Shown here: positions 25,520 through 34,595 of the stretch, piece by piece | Position numbering within the stretch: the stretch's first letter is position 1 | Layout: the number at the start of each line of letters is the position of its first letter | Origin: Bog-950 sp046329535 | Lineage (GTDB): Bacteria; Bacteroidota; Bacteroidia; Chitinophagales; LD1 | Length of the DNA: 64,000 bases | Direction: 5' to 3' | NCBI GenBank assembly: GCA_046329535.1 | Contig: JAXLUN010000001.1 | Location: 372,001-436,000 of the forward strand | The notes under the pieces: generated by a model | Told to the model about the DNA's origin: nothing | Databases searched by the model: none | What the model saw: the letters and a program-made list of their open reading frames with translations, nothing else | Translations under genes and position numbers: made by a program

Positions 25520-26593
25520 CTATTTGGTGATTGGCTTGACTTTTTTTGACACTAAATGTTTGGCCACTACCGGTAATAAAGCTTGTGCATAAAACGTATA
25601 GCCAGTACTGGTAAAATGTCCGTCTATTGGCCAATATAGTTTGGCAATACTATCCGAACGGCTGATATGGTTGTGTAAATGTTTACCTAAATCAACAGTT
25701 TGAATTCCGGTAGAGTCACAAAACGTAATAAGTTTGTTTATTTCTGGTGTTGAATTACTCGGGGATTCAAAAATGCCAGGTTGAAAGACAACGTAAAAAG
25801 GGATATTACGTGTAGCGCATAACCGATGAAACTTTTTCAGACAATCTTTAATTTTTTGTGTGCTTTCAATTTTAGCTTCTGAATATTCTTGGGGCCGAAG
25901 TAAAATCCAGTCGTAGCCTAAAATATCATGAACTATTCGCCTTACTATAAAGCTTTTTCCATACAATGGTTCAAACCAAGGAGGGCGGTTGTAGGAAACT
26001 GTTGAGTCGGCACGAAAACGTTCCCATCCTCCTCGAATAATGATATCATCTACGTCTGTCCAATTAATTCCAAGTATAACCATATCGGGTTGGTACCTCA
26101 GTAGTTTGTCTTGCAGCAACTGGTATTCAAAAAAAGGATCTGAGCCACCGACTCCACAGTTCCATACTTCAAACTGCGGATTGTTACGATAAGCTGCGTT
26201 TAATAAATTTTCAAGCTGTTTAGGGCACGAACTATCGTAGGGGGCACCTATACCTTGTATAAAACTATCGCCTGTGATAAAAACACGAACGGTATTAGCT
26301 TTTTTGTTAGTAACAAAATCATGATCCAGTAGGCCTTCATTATTAGCAATAAATGAGTTAGAAAACTCACTTCCTCCATCTGTTCTTAAATGACCCGGGA
26401 TGAAGATATGGTACCAGTTTTTTTCAGCTGGCTGGTAAATTGAAGTGTAACTCCCTCCATATTTTTCCAGGTAGGTTGAGTATGTTCCATCATATCTAAA
26501 ATATATCTCTGCTACAATCAGGGCAATCCCAAAAGATGAGATTAAGAGAAACATGTTTTTTATGATTCCGAGCTTGTTTGGCAGAGGCTTCAT
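25520..26593 (-). CDS. SGNH/GDSL hydrolase, TDV-RGG subfamily (copy 1)
   Basis: The product is 357 aa with one N-terminal helix (~12-31). Block I is FITGDSFIQGIG and block V is DGHFTSTGY (Asp, His). Block III is INWTDVDDIIIRGGWERF instead of GxND. Two relatives, at 31056-32279 and 49370-50596, have the same TDV....RGG.ERF/Y signature, which marks a subfamily with an altered oxyanion block. It probably works outside the inner membrane on a surface glycan or lipid. It follows a GT-C gene with a one-base gap on the same strand, so the two are likely co-translated and act on the same polymer. Confidence 0.82.
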   Translation of the reverse strand: MKPLPNKLGIIKNMFLLISSFGIALIVAEIYFRYDGTYSTYLEKYGGSYTSIYQPAEKNWYHIFIPGHLRTDGGSEFSNSFIANNEGLLDHDFVTNKKANTVRVFITGDSFIQGIGAPYDSSCPKQLENLLNAAYRNNPQFEVWNCGVGGSDPFFEYQLLQDKLLRYQPDMVILGINWTDVDDIIIRGGWERFRADSTVSYNRPPWFEPLYGKSFIVRRIVHDILGYDWILLRPQEYSEAKIESTQKIKDCLKKFHRLCATRNIPFYVVFQPGIFESPSNSTPEINKLITFCDSTGIQTVDLGKHLHNHISRSDSIAKLYWPIDGHFTSTGYTFYAQALLPVVAKHLVSKKVKPITK

Positions 26594-26594
26594 T

Positions 26595-28181
26595 TTATGC
26601 GAATTGTTTCGAAAAAAAATCCGTCAGTGTTTTCCCGATAATTGTTGTAGCCATAAAGGTAGTAATTACCCCAAAGGGATATATGGTATAGGTGAACCGG
26701 CTAATATCTAAGGTGTGAATGATGGCAATTGTAAATACATAGGTAAGAATTAGTATGTAAAATAACACTAGTTGGTTTTGTTTGCGCAATTGCTTACTGA
26801 ATATTTTTATGGCAATGAAAAGAAACATTGTAGTAAAAAAAAGATAATCAAACCAATGTGTGATAAGTATGTGTTTTGTTATTTCAGGGAAGGATTTGGC
26901 AACGGGATCGATTACGATAGGCCTATTTTGCCAGTTTGTATAGTATGGTTCCAGTGAATAGTGATTTTTAATGTTCTCAAAAGATTCTGCTTTCGATTGT
27001 AGTTTTAAACGAGTAATGTTTTTGATAAGGTCTTTGTCAAATCGGTTTGCCATTTCAATAGTTTGCAAATACGTATCGGCACTGTTCTCAAGTGAACTAT
27101 AAAGTTCTTTATGGATAAATGAATTGGGGATTATGAAACATACTATTTGAGTGACTATACTTTTGCAAAGTTCTAGCGGATATTTACTAGCTAACTTCCA
27201 ATTCAAATTGCGGTAGAATAATTTAAGTGAATCGCCATTGCCGCGAAAATGATTGTCAATTAATTTATTGGCTTTGCCCCACATTAAATAATCATTGCTG
27301 AATCCTATCAGAAAATTTGGTTGATTCTGTTTAGCTTCATGGAAGCAAACTACCATTGAGTCCTGCAAAGATTCGGGAAGTTCAAAATTGGTTTTGTCAG
27401 TAATTAGAATATCAAAATGGGTATACACCATTTGTTTATACTCAATATAGAGACGGTCTTGATCGAATAAATCAATTTTATGAATTGCTTCTTGTAACGG
27501 CACCAGAACAAAATAGAGCAGATGAGGTACGGCTAACAGCAAAAGTTTCTGTTTTGGTACAATATCTTTTTTGTTTAGTAACAGATAAATGAAAAATATA
27601 TCTAACAGGAGGGATGCAAAAATCCATTTTGGCATGGGTGCTGCTAAATACAGATTGGTGAAAACAGATAATGACAATACCCATCTCCATACTCTGGCGC
27701 GAGAGGAGGTGCAGAAAATAAAAGTGATGCAGTATATTAGACCACACATCAAAAAGAAAGTAATTGCTTCGGGAGCAATGAACAGTTCATTAATCATTAG
27801 CCTCGGATTGATTACCATAGCCCCTATCATCATATATCCCAATATGTGATTTAATAAACCGGTTAGTTTCAATCCTTTAATAAACAGAAGCCAGGATCCA
27901 GCTAAGAAACCGATACCCGTAAGACTTAAAATTTGCTGTATTCGTACCGTATTCTTTAGTCCATTGTTTTCTGATAAGGTGAAAAATATGAATTGAAGAT
28001 AGGGCATAGGTCGCTCACCTTTATGCCATTCACCGGTAATTTTTTTGATAAAAGGGGGTAAAAGATAATTGCCCGAATCGGCATCTAAAATGGCCACATC
28101 TGAACCTTGAAATCTGAACCATGCCCCTAATGCCAGCAGAATAACATAAGGAAAAAAGTAAAGCAAGGGTTTATTTTTCAT
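26595..28181 (-). CDS. GT-C-like membrane glycosyltransferase with large soluble loop
   Basis: The product is 528 aa with about ten helices. First-loop motif: FQGSDVAILDADSGNYLLPP, followed by RPMPYLQFIFF, in GT-C style. A large charged loop lies between residues ~225 and ~400. Short C-terminal helices close the protein. The substrate is unknown. Its stop and the SGNH ATG are separated by one base. It is divergent from a GT9 gene, with 63 bases between starts. Confidence 0.65.
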   Translation of the reverse strand: MKNKPLLYFFPYVILLALGAWFRFQGSDVAILDADSGNYLLPPFIKKITGEWHKGERPMPYLQFIFFTLSENNGLKNTVRIQQILSLTGIGFLAGSWLLFIKGLKLTGLLNHILGYMMIGAMVINPRLMINELFIAPEAITFFLMCGLIYCITFIFCTSSRARVWRWVLSLSVFTNLYLAAPMPKWIFASLLLDIFFIYLLLNKKDIVPKQKLLLLAVPHLLYFVLVPLQEAIHKIDLFDQDRLYIEYKQMVYTHFDILITDKTNFELPESLQDSMVVCFHEAKQNQPNFLIGFSNDYLMWGKANKLIDNHFRGNGDSLKLFYRNLNWKLASKYPLELCKSIVTQIVCFIIPNSFIHKELYSSLENSADTYLQTIEMANRFDKDLIKNITRLKLQSKAESFENIKNHYSLEPYYTNWQNRPIVIDPVAKSFPEITKHILITHWFDYLFFTTMFLFIAIKIFSKQLRKQNQLVLFYILILTYVFTIAIIHTLDISRFTYTIYPFGVITTFMATTIIGKTLTDFFSKQFA

Positions 28182-28244
28182 GCTTGTTTTAAAACTGTTT
28201 TTTATACACCAGAATATTAAGTGCTAATATTACCACACTAATTT

Positions 28245-29456
28245 ATGATGACAAGCAAAACCATTACAGTTCTTGAAAAGTATTTGGGCCTAATATTATG
28301 TGCATGGTTTACTTTCTATAAAAAGCTGGCTAATCTATTTGTATCTGAAATTGACCAGACTACAAAAAAGATAGTTTTTGTAAAGTTTATAGAACAAGGG
28401 GCACTTATATTACATCAGGCAGCTTTTAAAGAAGCGGCAGCTAAATATGGTTCAGAGAATATATTTCTATGTACTTTTTCCTCTAATCAACAATTGGCAG
28501 ATGTTATTCAATTGGTGCCAGATGGTAATCGTATTTATATTAACGATACGAGTATGGCAGACTTTGCCCTTTCATACATAATGGCTATTAGTAAAATACG
28601 AAAAACTGGTATAGATACAGTTATTGATTTAGAGTTTTTTTCAAGGGCATCAGCTGTTTTTTGTTACTTGACCGGAGCTGCGAGGCGGGTTGGGTATCAC
28701 CGGTTTAAGGGGCTTCAAAACTATAGGGGTGATTTATTTACTCATAGAGTTAACTATTCCCATTATGTACATGTAGCAGAAAGCAGTTGGAGTTTACTCA
28801 AAAGTCTGGATGTTCCGGTTCAAAATCTACCTGCTTTGGATATTGCATTGCATCAATCTGTTACAGAGCCATCATTTACCCCATTAGCTGGTGATTTAGT
28901 TCGGCTTGATTCTCTTTTAGGAGTAAACGCCAATGAAAAAATGTTTCTATTGGTTATTAATCTCAGTTTAAATGATTTACTGCCTTTACGTAAATGGCCC
29001 AAAGAACATTTTGGTCGTTTGATTGTAGCGTTGAAAGAGGAGTTTCCATCAGCTGTTTTCGTTTTTACCGGACGGGCAGATGAGTTCAACCTAACTCAGC
29101 AGTTTATAGATACTCTTGTTTTAAAAGGAGCTATCAATCTTTGTGGAAAAACACAGATAAGAGATATTTTGACCTTATACTCCAAGTCAAAATTATTGAT
29201 TACCAGTGATAGCGGACCGGCACATTTTGCGTCACTTACAACCGTTCATACTTTGGTCATGTTTGGCCCAGAAACTCCCGCATTGTATGCTCCGCTTTCA
29301 GCAAGAACTCATGTGTTTTATCAAGGCTTACCCTGCAGTCCGTGCTATAACGTTTACAACAATCGCCTCTCCTCTTGTACTAATAATATTTGTATGCAAC
29401 GCATAACGGTAGAATCTGTGCTGGATAAAGCGCGCCAGTTATTGGTAGAACTATAA
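28245..29456 (+). CDS. Glycosyltransferase family 9 (heptosyltransferase-like)
   Basis: The product is 403 aa. The N-terminal domain begins KIVFVKFIEQGALILHQAAF after ~40 extra residues that include a hydrophobic stretch. The C-terminal domain has the nucleotide-binding pattern LITSDSGPAHFASLTTV, then VMFGPETPALYAPLS, as in GT9 (WaaC/WaaF-like) enzymes. A Cys cluster near the end (PCSPCYNV, CTNNICM) is common in this branch. It transfers a sugar from an activated nucleotide donor at the cytoplasmic face. The position suggests work on LPS core or another surface glycan. Two ATGs, 28245 and 28248, are adjacent; either may be used. Confidence 0.85.
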   Translation: MMTSKTITVLEKYLGLILCAWFTFYKKLANLFVSEIDQTTKKIVFVKFIEQGALILHQAAFKEAAAKYGSENIFLCTFSSNQQLADVIQLVPDGNRIYINDTSMADFALSYIMAISKIRKTGIDTVIDLEFFSRASAVFCYLTGAARRVGYHRFKGLQNYRGDLFTHRVNYSHYVHVAESSWSLLKSLDVPVQNLPALDIALHQSVTEPSFTPLAGDLVRLDSLLGVNANEKMFLLVINLSLNDLLPLRKWPKEHFGRLIVALKEEFPSAVFVFTGRADEFNLTQQFIDTLVLKGAINLCGKTQIRDILTLYSKSKLLITSDSGPAHFASLTTVHTLVMFGPETPALYAPLSARTHVFYQGLPCSPCYNVYNNRLSSCTNNICMQRITVESVLDKARQLLVEL

Positions 29457-29533
29457 ATTGCCTGTAAACATGAGGGTGTATTTTTTGTTTCTATTGTTTA
29501 TGGCTGAAACCATACTTATTTTACATTCGGTAC

Positions 29534-31063
29534 ATGAAGGCACTATTTGTTAACCCCCATAAACTGATTCCCTCAGGCTTTTCGCTTACCCTTAAAGCAT
29601 CGCCACCACTGGGGCTGGCTTATATTGCAGGTGCTGTAGAGCAGCAGGGTTTTGATGTAAGGGTTTTTGATTGTATTGCCGAAAGCCCCGATAACTATTT
29701 TGCTTTTGAGGACTCTACCGATGTTTCTGTACAGGGCATTGCTTTTTCTGATATGTTTAATAAGTTGGATGCCCATTATGATTTAATTGGGGTAACGGTT
29801 ATGTTTTCTAATAACTGGTTGGTTAACCGACAGCTTATTAATTTGCTGAAAGAGAATTATCCCAAGGCCGTGATAGTAGCCGGTGGCGAACACATATCGG
29901 CTTTGCCCGAGTATTTTTTAAAAGACTGTCCTGGGTTGGATATGATAGTAATGGGCGAAGGCGAAGAAACCATTGCCGAAGTAGCAACATTACTTAAAAT
30001 GGGTCAATCCTATACTCATGTTATAGGCACCGCTTGTAAATTAAGAAGTCCCGAAAAAAATGAAATTGTTCTTTCCGGTAAGCGAACCAGAATTCGTGAG
30101 GTAGATGACATTGCCCCTCCGGCCTGGCATTTATTTCCGCTGGATAAATATTTTGAAAACGATATTTCTTATGGTATAAGCTATGGTAACTCGCTGCCTA
30201 TTTTTGCCACGCGCGGTTGCCCCTACGAATGCACTTTTTGCAGCAGTCCGCAAATGTGGGGCACTAAATATACCATGCGCAGCATAGAAAATGTAATGAC
30301 TGAGGTCAAGCATTTGTATAACACCTATGCCGTAACCAATTTCGATTTTTATGATTTAACGGCCATTGTAAACAAACGATGGATACTGGATTTTTGCGAA
30401 GCTATTAAACGCGAAGGCTTAAAAATTACCTGGCAAATACCGGCTGGTACCCGAAGCGAAGCAATTACTTACGAAGTAGCCGCTGCGCTGAAAGAATCGG
30501 GCTGTAAGAACATTACCTATGCCCCCGAAAGCGGCTCGCCCGATATGCTGAAGGCCATTAAAAAGAAAGTAGTGCTGCCGCGTATGCTCAATAGTATTGA
30601 CCAATCGCACAAGGCGGGTTTAAATATTAAGCTCAACATTATGATGGGTTACCCCGATGAAAAGGCCACTGATATTTTAAAAACTATCTGGTTTCTGGCT
30701 AAGGCTTCCTATTACGGGGCTACCGATGCCTGCCCGTCTATCTTCAACCCATATCCCGGCTCCATGCTGTTTACTGAGCTGGTTGAAAGAAAAGAGGTGA
30801 CCGTATCGGACGAATATTTCCGCAGCATTGTGTTTTCTGAATCGTTGCATCATTTTAATAACTATAACCGCAACAACAGTAAAAGCATGATGCTGTTTTT
30901 GTTGTTTTTAAGTTATCTGGTTTTTTATGTAACCAATTACCTGTTCAGGCCGGTGCGGGCTTTCCGCCTGTTTGTTAACCTGGCAACCCAAAAATATGAA
31001 ACCCGTGGGGAGTATATGCTGGGCGAAATTCTGAAACGTAGAAAGGCGATTAAATCTACTTAG
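29534..31063 (+). CDS. B12-binding-domain radical SAM protein (copy 2)
   Basis: The product is 509 aa and parallels the protein at 10438-11964 over its full length: PPLGLAYIAGAVEQQGFD, VTVMFSNNWLV, AGGEHISALPE, MGEGEETIAEV and the cluster motif RGCPYECTFC (Cys229, 233, 236). The shared core then has SSPQMWGTKYTMR, FYDLTAI, WQIPAGTRSEAI and ITYAPESGS. The C-terminal part contains a hydrophobic stretch and FRPVRAFRLFVNL. It likely methylates or rearranges an sp3 carbon. This copy is visibly GC-richer than copy 1 (a 60-base sample at 29881 is 50% GC, one at 11401 is 35%). It has no UbiA partner. Its stop overlaps the convergent SGNH stop by 8 bases. Confidence 0.85.
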   Translation: MKALFVNPHKLIPSGFSLTLKASPPLGLAYIAGAVEQQGFDVRVFDCIAESPDNYFAFEDSTDVSVQGIAFSDMFNKLDAHYDLIGVTVMFSNNWLVNRQLINLLKENYPKAVIVAGGEHISALPEYFLKDCPGLDMIVMGEGEETIAEVATLLKMGQSYTHVIGTACKLRSPEKNEIVLSGKRTRIREVDDIAPPAWHLFPLDKYFENDISYGISYGNSLPIFATRGCPYECTFCSSPQMWGTKYTMRSIENVMTEVKHLYNTYAVTNFDFYDLTAIVNKRWILDFCEAIKREGLKITWQIPAGTRSEAITYEVAAALKESGCKNITYAPESGSPDMLKAIKKKVVLPRMLNSIDQSHKAGLNIKLNIMMGYPDEKATDILKTIWFLAKASYYGATDACPSIFNPYPGSMLFTELVERKEVTVSDEYFRSIVFSESLHHFNNYNRNNSKSMMLFLLFLSYLVFYVTNYLFRPVRAFRLFVNLATQKYETRGEYMLGEILKRRKAIKST

Positions 31064-32279
31064 GCTCCCGGCTCTCACTAAAGTAAATTCGAAAAATCTC
31101 TTCGGCATCTAAGGCATAACCCTTTGTGGTAAAGTGGCCGTCAATAGGCCAGTAATATTGTTGAAGCAGTGGCGTGGAGCCATTTATTTTTTGGTTGAGC
31201 GCATGGGTTAAATCAATAGTGGCAACAGCAGAATCAATGGTTAAACCGGAGAGAATGTTTTTGTTCCCGGCCAACTCTTCTTTTAAAGGATGTATCACTA
31301 ACAGAAAAGAAAAATGATGTTGAAGGGCGAGTTGCCTGTAATCATTTATTTTCCGGCTTATCTGTTTCACTATTTCCGTTTCTTCCTGTTGCTGATTTTC
31401 GTTGGTAAGCAATTGCCAGTTGTAATGCAGACCGTTTAAAATAACTAACCGGGCCAGGTAGCTGCCACCAAAAATAAATTCCCACCAGGGGCCTTTTTTT
31501 CCAATATATGTTCCCTCCGTGTTATAGCGTTCATATCCGCCCCTGAAAAGTATGTCGTTTACATCGGTTGAGTTGAGATGAAGAATAACCAGGTTAGGCT
31601 TATATTTCAACAGGCAGCGGGTGAGCAAATCGTAACTGAAAAATAAATCGCTGCCATGTGCGCCAGCGTTTAAGGTGGTGTAATGCCGGTTGGCACTATC
31701 GGTATTTAAAAGATACTCCAGTTGTTTTAACCAGGTAGAATCGGCTGAGGTGCCAACGCCCTCTGTAAACGAATCGCCCAGGCCCAAAATGCGAAACTCA
31801 TTGCTGTCTTTTATTACCGTGAATTCATGGTCGCGCAGGCCAAGCGAGTTGTACCGGTGTTTGTAATGAAACTCTGCTTGTGAAAATTCTTCTTCGCCCG
31901 CTGAATGGTTAATAAAAAACGAACCGGCACAGCTATCGCATTGGCGTAAATAAATATGGTACGGTGAATGGTATGTCCAGCTGCCATTGCGCTCGCCATA
32001 CGATTTAAGTTCGGGATAAAAACAGCGCAAGGCAATTTCCGTTATCAAAAAAATAAGACCTACCGAAAACAAAAGAAGACGCACATTGGTAAGAAGCCCC
32101 TTGCTGATTACGCCCCGTTGGTTCAAAAAAGTAAATACTGCCAAAACCAAAAGCAAGAACAAATACAAAACACTTATACCGCCCCAAATGCCAACAAAAT
32201 TTAAACTGCCCCACACTACCAAACTAAAAATGAAGAGTAAGGAAACTATTAGCCAAGCGGTTTTTTGTGCAAAGTTCAT
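31056..32279 (-). CDS. SGNH/GDSL hydrolase, TDV-RGG subfamily (copy 2)
   Basis: The product is 407 aa. Three membrane helices occupy roughly residues 8-85, then a periplasmic domain follows. Block I is LGLGDSFTEGVG, block III is HLNSTDVNDILFRGGYERY, and block V is DGHFTTKGY. The protein resembles copies at 25520-26593 and 49370-50596 in all three blocks. A small Cys motif (CDSCAGS) lies before the catalytic domain. It is downstream of a GGST-type SGNH gene (77-base gap, same strand), so the two are likely co-expressed. Confidence 0.82.
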   Translation of the reverse strand: MNFAQKTAWLIVSLLFIFSLVVWGSLNFVGIWGGISVLYLFLLLVLAVFTFLNQRGVISKGLLTNVRLLLFSVGLIFLITEIALRCFYPELKSYGERNGSWTYHSPYHIYLRQCDSCAGSFFINHSAGEEEFSQAEFHYKHRYNSLGLRDHEFTVIKDSNEFRILGLGDSFTEGVGTSADSTWLKQLEYLLNTDSANRHYTTLNAGAHGSDLFFSYDLLTRCLLKYKPNLVILHLNSTDVNDILFRGGYERYNTEGTYIGKKGPWWEFIFGGSYLARLVILNGLHYNWQLLTNENQQQEETEIVKQISRKINDYRQLALQHHFSFLLVIHPLKEELAGNKNILSGLTIDSAVATIDLTHALNQKINGSTPLLQQYYWPIDGHFTTKGYALDAEEIFRIYFSESREPK

Positions 32280-32356
32280 GGATGTGTTTTATTCAGGCCA
32301 GCCCATCGTTGGGTATTTTCAAATCTCCGCCTGGCCGAAAATAGCCGTTAATTATT

Positions 32357-33424
32357 TTACAGCAGTTTACGTTCGCGCAAAGCGGTGAATATTTTTTGGG
32401 CTATAAAGGGCTGGTAGGTATCGGTCAGGTGGCAGTCGTCTACAAATACTTTATCGTTAATGCTGTCAAAGGCGCCACTCAAATCGTACAAAAAATCGGG
32501 GTGTTGTAAAATGGCTGTTTGCAGTACGGGGTAAAACTGCCTGAACCAGGCCACATCGCCCTTCCACCGTTCCATTTCCTGTGGCTGTATATGCCTGCCG
32601 CTGCCCAACACAGGTTGCAGTATACCCAGAAAGGTGGCCTTGTTTTCTACAGCCAGGGCATGCATGGCGGTCATATTCTTATGCCAGAAAGCCGAGTCAA
32701 CCGACCCCTTGTTTTGTTCCAGCAGGCTGAGCGGTTGTAGCCCCAGTTTCTTTTTAACAGCCAGTACGGTATTGGGTAAAAAGGTACCGGTATTAGCTTT
32801 CTGAATCATCTCCTTTTCTAAATTATATTCATAATCGTGGGTGTAACTTTGTGGCGATGTTTCATTGGCGCCCGAGTACGAAATATAAATATCGGGCTGT
32901 ATTTTAAATCCATCGCGTATCAGCTTCAACAATTCCTGGCCCGAGTTGTAGCCACCTACCGCACCTACATATATATCGGCACAAATACTCTGTTGCTGCA
33001 ACAGTTGGCTGAGGTGCTTCGGCCAGTTTTGGTGGTTCAGGGCTATATCGGTAGTAGAGCCTCCGGTAATAAAAATTTTAAGTCTCCGGTTGTTCTTTAG
33101 GGGGCTGCGCAAAACAATGGAATGGTGCTCTGTTTCGTAGCCCATAGCCTGTATTTCTTTTTCGGGCATACTGTAACCCAGCAGAGGGTCTATCTGGGTA
33201 AAGCCTACCAGGCGCACATCGCCCGGATACAAATCATCGGAATGATTATAATTAAAACTACTTATCAGTTGTTTGATAAAAGGCATATCCAGCCGTATAA
33301 AAAAACCATGTGTGCGCTCAGTTGCTGGCAGGGTGAGGTAACAGGTGCTTTCTATCAGCAGTAGCAGGCTTAGTATAATTGCCGTTAGCACAAAAACAAA
33401 CCGGAAGTTGAAGTAGTGTTTCAT
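32357..33424 (-). CDS. SGNH/GDSL hydrolase-like protein, GGST subtype (copy 2)
   Basis: The product is 355 aa with one N-terminal helix (~8-30). Signatures: FITGGSTTDIALNHQNWP (nucleophile block), ISYSGANETS (block III with Glu in place of the Asp seen in the other copies) and VFVDDCHLTDTYQPF (Asp/His block). LGILQPVLGSG before the last block is shared with copies at 3829-4872 and 51943-53004. It probably acts in the periplasm. The next gene downstream on the strand is a GDSF-type SGNH protein. The 554-base region upstream holds its promoter candidate (33523-33530) and a periodic repeat. Confidence 0.78.
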   Translation of the reverse strand: MKHYFNFRFVFVLTAIILSLLLLIESTCYLTLPATERTHGFFIRLDMPFIKQLISSFNYNHSDDLYPGDVRLVGFTQIDPLLGYSMPEKEIQAMGYETEHHSIVLRSPLKNNRRLKIFITGGSTTDIALNHQNWPKHLSQLLQQQSICADIYVGAVGGYNSGQELLKLIRDGFKIQPDIYISYSGANETSPQSYTHDYEYNLEKEMIQKANTGTFLPNTVLAVKKKLGLQPLSLLEQNKGSVDSAFWHKNMTAMHALAVENKATFLGILQPVLGSGRHIQPQEMERWKGDVAWFRQFYPVLQTAILQHPDFLYDLSGAFDSINDKVFVDDCHLTDTYQPFIAQKIFTALRERKLL

Positions 33425-33522
33425 ACCGCATTAGTTTATCTGGAGTGTAATATAGTGCGTAGTATCTACCTAGGAAACGCCTCGTTTAGTTGCCCTAGTT
33501 AGATGGTGAAAAGATTACCATA

Positions 33523-33530
33523 CAAACCTA
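33523..33530 (-). promoter_or_regulatory. Candidate -7 element TAGGTTTG for the SGNH pair
   Basis: On the minus strand TAGGTTTG fits TAnnTTTG exactly, 98 bases before the ATG at 33424. A clear -33 TTTG at the normal distance is absent (TTTA is nearest), so this is only a candidate. Confidence 0.35.
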
Positions 33531-33563
33531 TCATCGACTACTAAGTAGGTATAAATTGAGTTA

Positions 33564-33600
33564 TGATATAAAAAGCCTAATTTTTGTCTGTTTTATATCA
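33564..33600. other. Inverted repeat in AT-rich intergenic DNA
   Basis: TGATATAAAA (33564-33573) and TTTTATATCA (33591-33600) form a perfect 10-bp dyad with a 17-base spacer. It is AT-only except for one G/C pair. It lies between the SGNH promoter region and the periodic array. Function is unknown. Confidence 0.35.
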
Positions 33601-33664
33601 AAAATGATTTTTTGGGCAGCTTTCAGCATTTTAAATACTGAAAATTATGGCACTCTGAATGTCG

Positions 33665-33895
33665 GTTGAATGACTATAATATGCGGTTGATTGAATATTT
33701 TGTTCAGTTGAGTGTCTTCGAATGCAGGGTGGGTTACAGTTTTACTAGCAGCACTGTCTTTAAATGCCGGGAGATTGACTGTTTTATACAACTGATGGAC
33801 TATTTCTGCAGACTGAGTGACAATAAAAGCAAGTGGGGTAGCTATTTTACAAGCAGCGTATACTTATTTACTAAAGCCGCTGACCAAACTACCCA
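33665..33895. repeat. Degenerate 21-bp tandem array (eleven units)
   Basis: Eleven 21-base units start at 33665, 33686, 33707, 33728, 33749, 33770, 33791, 33812, 33833, 33854 and 33875. The first reads GTTGAATGACTATAATATGC plus G. Column 10 is C in ten of eleven units, column 7 is T in nine, column 4 is G in eight and column 13 is T in eight, so the register is strict although the units are diverged. Because 21 is divisible by 3, one plus-strand frame reads as seven-residue repeats, which makes a false 77-codon ORF. Around it the 554-base gap 33425-33978 holds two dyads and a promoter candidate but no gene that I can support. Confidence 0.75.
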
Positions 33896-33902
33896 TTAAT
33901 TA

Positions 33903-33923
33903 TTGACAAAACTTACCTGTCAA
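33903..33923. other. TTGACA / TGTCAA dyad
   Basis: A perfect 6-bp inverted repeat with a 9-base spacer lies just after the 21-bp array and 55 bases before the stop of the DUF1566 gene. It could be a binding site or the last diverged array unit. Confidence 0.3.
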
Positions 33924-33978
33924 GTGTTTTGAGTGGGAAGGCTGTAAAAATGTGTTTAAGAAAGAACCTGTGGTATTT

Positions 33979-34581
33979 TTAAAACCTGCGCACGGCCCGA
34001 ACCTTGCCTACATAATCTTTACTGTAGCCGGTGCCAAAATCGGAAAAATAACATTGGTCCCAGGCGTTGCCGCTGCTGGCGGTGGGCATGGTCCAGTAAT
34101 GCGAGGAAAAAAAGGTAAGGCCATAGGTGCTTTCATCATCATCAGTATCCAGCACGTTATTAATCATGAAGCCCTGGTTAAACAGTTCATACAGCTCCCA
34201 GGCCTGGGGCAAATACCAGTCAAAATACCCGCCACCCGAATAAAAATTGCATTGTTGGGGGCTGCTTTCTTTAAGCAGGCCGCTTACCGGAAACTCCGGT
34301 TGCAGACCCAGCAGGTTGCGGCCAATTTTTTCGGTGGCTTGGGGTTTGTCAATATCGGCCAGCGAGGCTACCAGGCCGTGTTCGTGTCCGGCTGTATCTT
34401 TCCATAAATAAAAAATAATACCGCCCTGCGCCAGCTGGCCTATATGGTGCTCATAGGTTTCGGTGTCTGCTTCTTGCCGGATTTGTTTTTTGCCTGGCGC
34501 ATAGTTTAAAAACACCCCCAGCGTAAGTGCTGCTGAAAGAACAGCTATAAGCAAGACAGATAAAAGGTTGTTGCGGCTCAT
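33979..34581 (-). CDS. DUF1566 (Lcl C-terminal-like) domain protein
   Basis: The product is 200 aa with an N-terminal signal anchor (~7-28). The DUF1566 pattern is clear: GGIIFYLWKDTAGHEHGLVA near residue 55, WYLPQAWELYELF around 130, and HYWTMPTASSGNAWD with the closing KVRAVRRF. These domains occur in extracellular or periplasmic proteins, sometimes carbohydrate-associated; the function is unknown. It is the last gene of a minus-strand operon, 14 bases after the FKBP gene. Confidence 0.8.
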   Translation of the reverse strand: MSRNNLLSVLLIAVLSAALTLGVFLNYAPGKKQIRQEADTETYEHHIGQLAQGGIIFYLWKDTAGHEHGLVASLADIDKPQATEKIGRNLLGLQPEFPVSGLLKESSPQQCNFYSGGGYFDWYLPQAWELYELFNQGFMINNVLDTDDDESTYGLTFFSSHYWTMPTASSGNAWDQCYFSDFGTGYSKDYVGKVRAVRRF

Positions 34582-34595
34582 GGAAAGGAGATAGT

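Noticed and set aside
33666..33899. 77-codon plus-strand frame with internal seven-residue repeats
   Set aside because: It is produced by the 21-bp intergenic array. The units diverge at all codon positions and no homologue pattern is seen.
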